Assembly (NCBI GenBank): GCA_016198805.1
Contig: JACQHU010000038.1
Coordinates: 1 to 9,643 of the forward strand
Source: Armatimonadota bacterium
Lineage (GTDB): Bacteria; Sysuimicrobiota; Sysuimicrobiia; Sysuimicrobiales; Humicultoraceae
DNA: 9,643 nucleotides
Direction of reading: 5' to 3'
The notes under the pieces are model-generated. The model made no database searches. It was not told the DNA's origin and worked only from the letters and a program-made list of their open reading frames with translations. This document shows positions 1-5,509 of the stretch, in pieces. Each line of letters opens with the position of its first letter. Position 1 is the first letter of the stretch. The position numbers and the translations under genes were made by a program.

Positions 1-576
1 GAGAGCCACCACCGGATCATGGTGGTGGAGACGATGGGCCGCAACGCCGGGTGGATCGCGCTGGAATCCGGAATCGCCGGCGGGGCGAACTCGGTCCTGA
101 TCCCGGAGATCCCGTTCCGGCTCGAGACGGTGGTCGCGGCCATCGAGGACCGGGCGCGGCGGGGCCGCGCGTTTTCGATCATGGTGGTGGCGGAAGGCGC
201 GCACCCGGTCGGCGGGGAGCCGGTCTACCAGGAGCCGGGCGGCCCCGGTCGGCTGCCGAGGCTGGGGGGCATCGGGCAGCGGGTGGCGGACGCCCTGGCG
301 GACGCGACGGACCGCGAGACCCGGTGCACGGTGCTCGGGCATCTCCAGCGAGGGGGGAGCCCCACTCCATTTGATCGGCTGCTGGCGACGCGTTTTGGGG
401 TGCGTGCGGTGGAGTGCGTGGCCGAGGCTCGCCTGGGGCACATGGTCGCCCTGCGAGGGGATAAGGTAGTCGCCGTGCCCGTCGCCCAGGCCGTGGCCGA
501 GCCCAGGAGGGTGCCCCCGGACGGGGAACTCGTCCGCACCGCCCGGGGTGTGGGGATAACCCTCGGCGAGGGCTGA
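1..576 (+). CDS. pfkA: 6-phosphofructokinase, group III (mixed-substrate) family, 5'-truncated by the window edge
   Basis: This is the C-terminal part (191 codons before the TGA) of a glycolytic phosphofructokinase, which phosphorylates fructose-6-phosphate to fructose-1,6-bisphosphate in the cytoplasm. The reading frame is open from base 1, beginning ESHHRI, so the ATG at 19 is internal and not a start. Visible family motifs are the substrate-binding MGR with AGWIA just after it, the PEIPF segment, VVAEGAHP, and GHLQRGGSP near the end. The missing N-terminal half would hold the phosphoryl-donor loop (GGDG or GGDD) and the TIDND catalytic loop, so ATP versus pyrophosphate use cannot be read here. 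The C-terminus (ARGVGITLG) is typical of group III enzymes. It is roughly half identical by eye to the complete gene that follows 28 nt later and is probably co-transcribed with it. The family call is firm; the donor is unknown. Confidence 0.93.
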   Translation, partial: ESHHRIMVVETMGRNAGWIALESGIAGGANSVLIPEIPFRLETVVAAIEDRARRGRAFSIMVVAEGAHPVGGEPVYQEPGGPGRLPRLGGIGQRVADALADATDRETRCTVLGHLQRGGSPTPFDRLLATRFGVRAVECVAEARLGHMVALRGDKVVAVPVAQAVAEPRRVPPDGELVRTARGVGITLGEG

Positions 577-590
577 GAACAGCGATGACT

Positions 591-596
591 AGGAGG
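591..596 (+). promoter_or_regulatory. Shine-Dalgarno site of the second pfk gene
   Basis: AGGAGG lies 8 nt before the GTG at 605. It fixes that GTG as the start. The resulting protein begins MRIAVLTGGGDAPG, exactly where family members begin. Confidence 0.85.
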
Positions 597-604
597 CGGA
601 GATC

Positions 605-1630
605 GTGCGCATCGCAGTTCTGACAGGCGGCGGAGACGCCCCGGGGCTGAACGCGGCGATCCGTGCCGTCGTCCGCCGGGCGCTGGCCGACAACCACGAG
701 GTCGTCGGCGTGCGCAACGGATGGCTGGGTCTGCTCGAGGGCGAAACAGTGTCCCTGACCCGCGACAGCGTGTCGGGCACCCTGCCCCGCGGCGGCACCG
801 TCCTGGGGACATCGCGCACGAATCCCTTCAAGGTCGAAGACGGGCCCGCCCGCATGTTGCAGACGTTGGAGCAGTTGGGGATCCATGCCCTGATTGCCAT
901 CGGCGGGGATGACACGCTGAGCGTGGCCCTCAAACTTCACAAGATGGGCGTCCGGGTGGTTGGGATCCCCAAGACCATGGACAACGACGTGCCCGGGACC
1001 GACTACACCATCGGGTTCGACACGGCGGTGAACGTCGTGATGGAAGCCTGCGACCGGCTGCACACCACCGCGGAAGCGCATCACCGCGTCATGATCATCG
1101 AGGTCATGGGCCGCGACGCCGGGTGGGTGGCCGGGGTCGGAGGACTCGCCGGGGGTGCCGACGTCATCCTGGTTCCCGAGGTCCCGTTCACTCTTGAGGA
1201 AGTGTGCGAAGTCATCCGGCAGCGGCATGCGCGCGGCCGGACGTTCAGCATCGTGGTGGTGGCCGAGGGCGCCAAACCCAGCGACTTCGGCGTGCAGATC
1301 ACGCAGGACGCCCGCGTCGACGAATTCGGACATGTCCGGCTCGGCGGGGTCGGCGCCCTGCTGGCGCGCGAGATCGAGGCGCGGACCGGTCACGAGACGC
1401 GCGTGACGGTGCTGGGCCACCTGCAGCGGGGCGGGTCGCCCACGGTGTTCGACCGGGTGCTGGCCACCCGGCTCGGGGTTGCGGCCGTCGAGGCCATCGA
1501 GGCCGGGCACTTCGGGGTGATGGTCGCCCTGCGGGGGACAAAGATCGTGACCGTCAGCCTGGAGGAGGCCCTTGCCGGCACAAGCCCGCTGGACCTTGAG
1601 CTGTATCGGCTCTCGAGACTCTTCTTCTGA
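605..1630 (+). CDS. pfkA: 6-phosphofructokinase, group III, with pyrophosphate-type active-site signature
   Basis: This complete 341-residue phosphofructokinase has the usual length for its family. It phosphorylates fructose-6-phosphate in glycolysis. Motifs in order: GGGDAPGLN (8-16, phosphoryl-donor loop), GGDDT (100-104), PKTMDND (122-128, with D126 at the catalytic base position), MGR (168-170), PEVPF (191-195), AEGAKP (220-225) and GHLQRGG (271-277). D103 and K123 occupy the positions called 104 and 124 in E. coli numbering. Gly/Gly there marks ATP enzymes and Asp/Lys marks pyrophosphate enzymes, so PPi is the likelier donor. In group III the Lys is common to both kinds, so the Asp carries the weight. 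The GTG start is set by an AGGAGG 8 nt upstream. It lies 28 nt after a paralogous pfk, and its stop faces the convergent hydrolase gene 10 nt away. The donor call is inference. Confidence 0.95.
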   Translation: MRIAVLTGGGDAPGLNAAIRAVVRRALADNHEVVGVRNGWLGLLEGETVSLTRDSVSGTLPRGGTVLGTSRTNPFKVEDGPARMLQTLEQLGIHALIAIGGDDTLSVALKLHKMGVRVVGIPKTMDNDVPGTDYTIGFDTAVNVVMEACDRLHTTAEAHHRVMIIEVMGRDAGWVAGVGGLAGGADVILVPEVPFTLEEVCEVIRQRHARGRTFSIVVVAEGAKPSDFGVQITQDARVDEFGHVRLGGVGALLAREIEARTGHETRVTVLGHLQRGGSPTVFDRVLATRLGVAAVEAIEAGHFGVMVALRGTKIVTVSLEEALAGTSPLDLELYRLSRLFF

Positions 1631-1640
1631 TGCCGGATGC

Positions 1641-2387
1641 TCATGCCCTCGAAGCAGATCTGAACAGGGCTTCCAGCCGTTCGTTGAATGGCTTTCCTGT
1701 GTGTTGAACGTAGTGGCCGCGTCCCCTGATGGCGACCCGTGCCGCGACTACCTGCTCCGCCAGCGCATCGCACATGAGTTCGAGCACCGCACTCCACCCG
1801 CCTGAGACGACGAGTTTGGGGAACGCAGCGACCGCCAGCCTCTCAACGGGGATGTCGGCCTCCCACGCGGGGCGCTCGACCATCATCGTCTGCACGCCGG
1901 CACGGAGTTCGGGGGTGAGCGGGGCCGGTTCGCCGGCGACGCCGAAAGCCCGGTTGAACGCGCTGTGGAACTCATCAGGGCTGATGTGGGGCGCGGACGC
2001 GTACACCGTTCGCATGCGTTCGATGAGGCCTTCGACGAGCGGATGTCCTCTCGCGATGGCGACGGCTGGCGGTTCGATGACCGTAAGCGATCGCACCGCC
2101 TCCGCCCGGCGGGCCGCGGCCAGCAGCGCAATGAGCCCGCCGTGCGAGAACCCGACGAGATGCGCGCCGTCTTCGAGCAGCCCGGCGATGTCCTCTGCGT
2201 CCACCTCGAAGTCGCTTCGATCACACGGCGGGCTGGCGCCATACCCGCGTCTGTCAGGGATCATCACCCGGTAGTGGTCGGCCAGTTCGCGCTGATTGGA
2301 CCAGACGCGCTCGCCGTAGCTCCCGCTCCCGTGGACGAGCAGGACCGGTTCCCCTGTGCCCCAGGTGCACACGTACAGATCCCCCAC
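1641..2387 (-). CDS. Alpha/beta-fold hydrolase, substrate unknown
   Basis: This 248-residue cytoplasmic alpha/beta hydrolase has no signal peptide or membrane segment. The oxyanion-hole motif HGSGS is at 19-23 and the nucleophile elbow GFSHGG is at 79-84, with Ser81 as nucleophile. The candidate catalytic His is H225 in GRGHYVQ. A cap region follows IEPP (about 105-185). The usual acid position after strand 6 reads SGGWSA (195-200) with Ser instead of Asp, so the acid must come from elsewhere (E203 or D207 are nearby) or be absent. The GTG start at 2387 places HGSG at the normal distance. A weak GGGGAAG lies 6 nt upstream. It is the last gene of the minus-strand run, 30 nt after the ABC permease stop. 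Family members include esterases, epoxide hydrolases and haloperoxidase-like enzymes; nothing here picks among them. It could modify or release what the exporter handles. Confidence 0.85.
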   Translation of the reverse strand: MGDLYVCTWGTGEPVLLVHGSGSYGERVWSNQRELADHYRVMIPDRRGYGASPPCDRSDFEVDAEDIAGLLEDGAHLVGFSHGGLIALLAAARRAEAVRSLTVIEPPAVAIARGHPLVEGLIERMRTVYASAPHISPDEFHSAFNRAFGVAGEPAPLTPELRAGVQTMMVERPAWEADIPVERLAVAAFPKLVVSGGWSAVLELMCDALAEQVVAARVAIRGRGHYVQHTGKPFNERLEALFRSASRA

Positions 2388-2417
2388 GTCTATCTTCCCC
2401 GCGATTCGGCTGGCTCC

Positions 2418-3185
2418 TTACTTGACCAGCCGCCGCCGCATCAACACGACCGGCAACGGGAACAGAGCCGCAGTCACCACCAGCATCCACACCAGATCCC
2501 ACATGTGCCGGCCCTCCACCGTCCCCAGCGCCAGCGCCCGGGCCAGGGACACCACGTGTGACAGCGGGGTCAGCCAGGCCGCCGTGCTGACCCACGCCGG
2601 CAGGGCATCCAGGGGGAAGAAAACGCCGCTGAACATGAACATCGGCGTGATGAACAGCGCGAAGTAGAACGTGAAGTAGTCGATGCTCGGATTGACGGCG
2701 GTAAAGGTCATGGCGATCACCGAGAACATCAGTCCGGAGACCATGAAGAGCGCGGGGATCAGCAGCGCGAGCGGCGACCGGACCACGCCGAAGGCGGCGA
2801 CGACGATCAGGAACACCGTCCCGTAGAGCACGCTGCGGGTGGCGCCCCAGAGGATCTCGCCCACGACGACGTCTTCCACATTCAGCGGCGTGGTGATGAC
2901 GGCGTCGTACGCCTTCTCGTAATACATCTGGACGTAAGCGTTGTACGTGCACTCAAACGTGGCCCCGAACATCGCGGCCGTGGAGACCAGCCCGGTCGCC
3001 ACGAAGACCAGGTACGGCAGCCCGCCGATGGTGCTCAGGTAGGCTCCCAGCCCGAAGCCCATGGCCAGCAGGTAGATCACCGGCTCCAGGAAGTTGACCG
3101 CGAGCGACTCCGGGAAGATGCGCCGGAAGATAAAGGCGTTGCGCTGCCAGAACCGGTACGCGCCTTTCAGCGAGAAGAGCATCAT
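2418..3185 (-). CDS. ABC-2 type transporter permease (DrrB/NodJ-like)
   Basis: This 255-residue integral membrane protein is the translocation subunit of an ABC-2 exporter. About six hydrophobic segments can be seen, near residues 32-46, 56-76, 107-133, 138-163, 168-191 and 229-248. The C-terminal ABC-2 signature region is clear: FSGVFFPLDALP (185-196), then WLTPLSH (204-210), before the last membrane span. The N-terminus is short and basic (ending FRR at 20-22), suggesting it lies inside the cell. Its ATG (3185-3183) overlaps the ATPase stop by one base as TGATG, a classic translational-coupling arrangement, so the two form one transporter. Family members export lipids, polysaccharides, drugs or lipooligosaccharides; the substrate cannot be read from this sequence. 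The call as ABC-2 permease is firm, the substrate unknown. Confidence 0.93.
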   Translation of the reverse strand: MMLFSLKGAYRFWQRNAFIFRRIFPESLAVNFLEPVIYLLAMGFGLGAYLSTIGGLPYLVFVATGLVSTAAMFGATFECTYNAYVQMYYEKAYDAVITTPLNVEDVVVGEILWGATRSVLYGTVFLIVVAAFGVVRSPLALLIPALFMVSGLMFSVIAMTFTAVNPSIDYFTFYFALFITPMFMFSGVFFPLDALPAWVSTAAWLTPLSHVVSLARALALGTVEGRHMWDLVWMLVVTAALFPLPVVLMRRRLVK

Positions 3186-4147
3186 CAGTCGCGCAGCGTC
3201 CTTCCGGTGAGCTTGAGGAACACGTCTTCCAGCGTGGCGCGGCGGAGGGTCGCGGCCTCGACCACCAGGCCCTGCTCGCGGATGCGGTGCAGCAGCGCTT
3301 CGCCGTCCGCCGTGTAGAGCAGGAGCAGGTCGCTCAGCGCTTCGTGGCCGTCAGCCAGATCGCCGACCACCTTCAGGATCGCCTCGCCGTCCTGGAGCCC
3401 CCGCAGCTCGACGACTTCCCGGCCCACGTGCGCGCGCACCAGGTCGGCGGGCGCGCCCTCGGCCACCACACGGGCCTGGTCCATGATGACGATGCGGTCG
3501 CACAGGGCGGCGGCTTCCTCCATGTAATGCGTGGTGAGGATCTGCGTCACGCCGGTGCGCTTGAGCTGCCGGAGTTTCTCCCAGGTCAGTTGCCGCGCCT
3601 GCGGGTCGAGTCCGGTCGTCGGCTCATCGAGGACCAGCAGGTCGGGCTGGGACACCAGGGCCCGGGCCACCATGAGCCGCCGGCGCATGCCGCCGCTGAG
3701 TTGCTCGACTTTGCTGTCGGCGCGGTCGGCCAGCGCCACGAACTCCAGCAGGTCGTCGGCCCGCCGGCGCGCCTCCCGCCACGGGAGGTCAAAGTAGCGC
3801 GCGAAGATGACTAGGTTCTCGCGGACGGATAGGGCGGAATCCAGGGTGTTGTCCTGCGTGACCACGCCCAACCGCGCCTTGATCTGCCGGGCGCGGGTGC
3901 GGACGTCCATGCCCAGCACCTGGAGGTCTCCCGCGGTCGGCGGCAGGACGCAGTAAATCATCTTCATCGTCGAGGTCTTGCCCGCGCCGTTGGGGCCGAG
4001 GAAGCCGAAGCACTCGCCGGGGCGGACCTCGAACGAGATCCCGTCAACCGCCTGAATGGGGCCGTAGCGCTTGGTGAGTCCGGAGGCCCGGACGACAGAG
4101 GATCGCATGGTGACCGCGCGCGATGGTGACGCGACCAGCGCCACCAC
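3185..4147 (-). CDS. ABC-2 type transporter ATP-binding protein (DrrA/NodI-like)
   Basis: This 320-residue nucleotide-binding subunit powers the exporter encoded just downstream. Motifs are complete: Walker A GPNGAGKT (51-58), Q-loop Q98, signature LSGGM (150-154), Walker B LLVLDEP (170-176), D-loop GLDP (179-182) and switch His207 in LTTHYMEE. After about residue 235 there is a C-terminal extension of roughly 85 residues ending LEDVFLKLTGRTLRD, the usual tail of DrrA/CcmA-type ABC-2 exporters. The GTG at 4147 follows the SIS gene stop by only 3 nt and has a poor ribosome site, which suggests reinitiation. An in-frame ATG at 4108 (residue 14, MRSSVVRASG) gives a more typical N-terminus and may be the true start. 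Function as exporter ATPase is secure; the transported substrate is unknown. Confidence 0.95.
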   Translation of the reverse strand: MVALVASPSRAVTMRSSVVRASGLTKRYGPIQAVDGISFEVRPGECFGFLGPNGAGKTSTMKMIYCVLPPTAGDLQVLGMDVRTRARQIKARLGVVTQDNTLDSALSVRENLVIFARYFDLPWREARRRADDLLEFVALADRADSKVEQLSGGMRRRLMVARALVSQPDLLVLDEPTTGLDPQARQLTWEKLRQLKRTGVTQILTTHYMEEAAALCDRIVIMDQARVVAEGAPADLVRAHVGREVVELRGLQDGEAILKVVGDLADGHEALSDLLLLYTADGEALLHRIREQGLVVEAATLRRATLEDVFLKLTGRTLRD

Positions 4148-4150
4148 AGG

Positions 4151-5185
4151 CTACCGCGTGATGGTCACCTTTTTCAACCCCCGCGGGTTGTCGGGGTCCA
4201 GCTTGCGGGTGACCGCGAGGTGATAGGCAAACAGGTGGACCGCGGGCGCCGCCGCGATGGGCGCGAAGGCTTCGGGCAGGCCGGCGTTGATGGCCACGTC
4301 CCCCGGGTCGTCGCCGAAGGCGAAGGTGAGGGTGGGCACCGCGCGGTTCCGCAACGCCACCCGGACGTCGATCAACCCCGGCCGGGTCCGTCCGGGCGGC
4401 AGGAGCAGCAGCACGGTGCTCTTCTTGTCGAGCATGGCGATGGGGCCGTGGAGCAGTTCGGCCGCGGACATCGACTCCGCCGCCGCGTAGGCGGTCTCCT
4501 TGAGCTTCAGGGCCGCCTCGTCACCGACGCCCAGCATGTACCCGCGCGTCGTCACCACCCACGGATCGCGGCGGGCATGCTTCTTCGCCAGCGCTTTGAT
4601 GGTCGCATCGTGGTTCACCACGCCCTGGACCACGTCCGGCAGCCGCGGCAGGCTGCGCGCGAGGTCCCGGTGCTGGCCCCATCCGGCGACGAGGGCCGCC
4701 AGGGCCGCGAGGGAGGCCGTGAACGTCTTCGTGGCAACGACGGCCTGCTCGGGACCGGCCGACAGGGGCAGGACGTGCGCGCTGCGCTCGGCCAGCGGGG
4801 AGGCGGGGTCGTTGGTGAGGGCGACCGTCAGGGCCCCCTGCTTCCGGGCTTCCGCCACCACCTCGGCCACATCCACCGAGCGCCCGGACTGCGAGATGGC
4901 GATTATGGCCGCGGCGGTCCAATCGGGCGTGCGGTCGTACAGCGTGGTCACCGAGGGCATGGCCGTGCTTGTGGGGATCCGCAAGAGCGTCTCGACCAGG
5001 TACTGACCGTAGATGGCCGCGTTGTGCGAGGTGCCGCGGGCCACGAAGACCACCAGCGTCGGCTTGCGCCGCCTCAGCGCCGTCACGATCTCACCGATGG
5101 GGGAGGCCTGCTCGGTCAGCAGGCGGGCCAGGGCGGCGGGTTGTTCGCGGATCTCGGAGAGCATGACGTGTGTGGTCTTCGGCAT
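4151..5185 (-). CDS. SIS-domain sugar-phosphate isomerase/deaminase, likely glucosamine-6-phosphate deaminase type II (NagB-II/AgaS-like)
   Basis: This 344-residue protein has two SIS domains (about 30-175 and 195-325) and lacks the glutaminase domain of GlmS. The N-terminus has the family MLSEIREQP element (8-16). Sugar-phosphate loops are ARGTS (49-53) and SQSGRS (98-103), followed by ALTN and GPEQAVVATKT (144-154). KLKE (227-230) and ELLHGP (243-248) keep a Glu (230) and a His (246) 16 residues apart, as E488 and H504 are in E. coli GlmS. The tail DPDNPRGLKKVTITR is typical of NagB-II/AgaS-like deaminases, with a Lys where GlmS has its catalytic one. The likely reaction is glucosamine-6-phosphate to fructose-6-phosphate plus ammonia; another amino- or aldose-phosphate is possible. 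The ATG is supported by AAGGGAC 5 nt upstream. It heads the minus-strand operon, divergent from the GntR regulator. Confidence 0.88.
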   Translation of the reverse strand: MPKTTHVMLSEIREQPAALARLLTEQASPIGEIVTALRRRKPTLVVFVARGTSHNAAIYGQYLVETLLRIPTSTAMPSVTTLYDRTPDWTAAAIIAISQSGRSVDVAEVVAEARKQGALTVALTNDPASPLAERSAHVLPLSAGPEQAVVATKTFTASLAALAALVAGWGQHRDLARSLPRLPDVVQGVVNHDATIKALAKKHARRDPWVVTTRGYMLGVGDEAALKLKETAYAAAESMSAAELLHGPIAMLDKKSTVLLLLPPGRTRPGLIDVRVALRNRAVPTLTFAFGDDPGDVAINAGLPEAFAPIAAAPAVHLFAYHLAVTRKLDPDNPRGLKKVTITR

Positions 5186-5190
5186 GATCC

Positions 5191-5197
5191 GTCCCTT
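5191..5197 (-). promoter_or_regulatory. Ribosome binding site of the SIS gene
   Basis: Read on the minus strand this is AAGGGAC, 5 nt before the ATG at 5185. It supports that start. The frame upstream meets a stop (TAG, 5227-5225) with no other start codon between. Confidence 0.65.
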
Positions 5198-5215
5198 CGT
5201 CGGTGCGAGGGCCCT

Positions 5216-5238
5216 TCCTCCAGACTACAGGCGGAGGA
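5216..5238 (-). other. Inverted repeat in the putative SIS operon leader
   Basis: TCCTCC (5216-5221) and GGAGGA (5233-5238) are perfect 6-bp arms around an 11-nt loop. In minus-strand RNA the 3' arm reads GGAGGA, a Shine-Dalgarno look-alike, but it lies about 30 nt before the SIS ATG and serves no visible start. Confidence 0.4.
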
Positions 5239-5291
5239 GCCGAGGGAAGCACCGCGAACCCCGCATCGCAGAGACCCTCGGGCGGTGCTCC
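5236..5291. repeat. Interlocked inverted repeats (possible structured leader or operator)
   Basis: Two perfect inverted repeats are interleaved. CCGAGGG (5240-5246) pairs with CCCTCGG (5275-5281), and AGCACCGC (5248-5255) pairs with GCGGTGCT (5282-5289). The order A-B-A'-B' means the two hairpins cannot form together as simple stems. A third pairing, GGAGC (5236-5240) with GCTCC (5287-5291), could stack on the first helix except at C5240, leaving a bulge. On the minus strand this would sit in the 5' leader of the SIS operon if transcription starts upstream of it. No known riboswitch class was recognised. It could equally be protein-binding DNA or chance in GC-rich sequence. Confidence 0.5.
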
Positions 5292-5297
5292 AATCCG

Positions 5298-5332
5298 TTG
5301 ACATCTTTGTCTGGAGTCTGATGGTCTGTCTC
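5298..5332 (+). promoter_or_regulatory. TTGACA -35-like box with three GTCTG direct repeats
   Basis: TTGACA (5298-5303) is a perfect sigma-70 -35 hexamer, rare in this GC-rich context, but no good -10 hexamer lies 16-18 nt downstream. It overlaps the short inverted repeat GACA-N4-TGTC (5300-5311). GTCTG occurs at 5309, 5316 and 5324, followed by GTCTC at 5328. The spacing of 7-8 bp is less than a helical turn. This could be a regulator site for either divergent operon. Confidence 0.3.
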
Positions 5333-5489
5333 CGGCATCCCGTGCTACACGTGAGCCCGGTCTCCACCCCCACGGCAACCAGGACCCCGCCACCCAGGAA
5401 GAATTGACGAGAGGGCTGAGCAAGGGACCCGCAGCGTGAACGGCGCGGGCGCGGTGCCGCGCGTGGAGAGGAAACTGCCCATCGAGGTC

Positions 5490-5509
5490 TAATAAAGCAT
5501 AATGTTATG
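5490..5509 (+). promoter_or_regulatory. AT-rich palindrome over the gntR start, candidate autoregulatory operator and -10 region
   Basis: TAATAAAGCATAATGTTATG is strikingly AT-rich for this sequence. Within it CATAA-TG-TTATG (5498-5509) is a perfect 5-bp inverted repeat with a 2-bp centre, and its right arm contains the ATG of gntR. TAATAA (5490) or CATAAT (5498) could act as -10 boxes. The closest purine-rich stretch, GAGGT at 5484, is 18 nt from the ATG, too far for a normal ribosome site. A leaderless or very short-leader transcript is therefore likely. UTRA regulators commonly bind AT-rich palindromes at their own promoters. Confidence 0.5.

Larger units (their letters stand above)
5186..5506. 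promoter_or_regulatory. Divergent intergenic control region between the SIS operon and gntR
   Basis: This 321-bp gap is by far the longest non-coding stretch in the window. No open frame with family resemblance was found in it. It separates the minus-strand SIS-ABC-hydrolase run from the plus-strand regulator operon, so both promoters should lie here. It contains interlocked inverted repeats at 5236-5291, a smaller inverted repeat at 5216-5238, a TTGACA box at 5298 with GTCTG repeats beside it, and an AT-rich patch with a perfect palindrome at the gntR start. The section 5341-5480 shows little beyond GC-rich sequence and a lone TTGACG at 5404. Confidence 0.7.

Noticed and set aside
179..1510. 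Very long open frame on the minus strand antisense to the pfk genes
   Set aside because: It has no family resemblance, is low-complexity in Pro/Arg/Gly/His, and overlaps two well-supported phosphofructokinase genes. Such frames are usual shadows in GC-rich DNA.
1631..1640. Shared bidirectional terminator between the convergent pfk and hydrolase genes
   Set aside because: Only 10 nt separate the stops. I saw no stem with a T-run there or just inside either gene end.
5186..5300. glmS ribozyme or T-box leader upstream of the SIS gene
   Set aside because: By eye I could not find the conserved core of either class. Only generic inverted repeats are visible, so no named RNA family is claimed.
4220..5407. 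Long plus-strand open frame antisense to the SIS gene
   Set aside because: It has repetitive Arg/Gly/His composition and no motifs. The minus-strand SIS enzyme accounts for the region.
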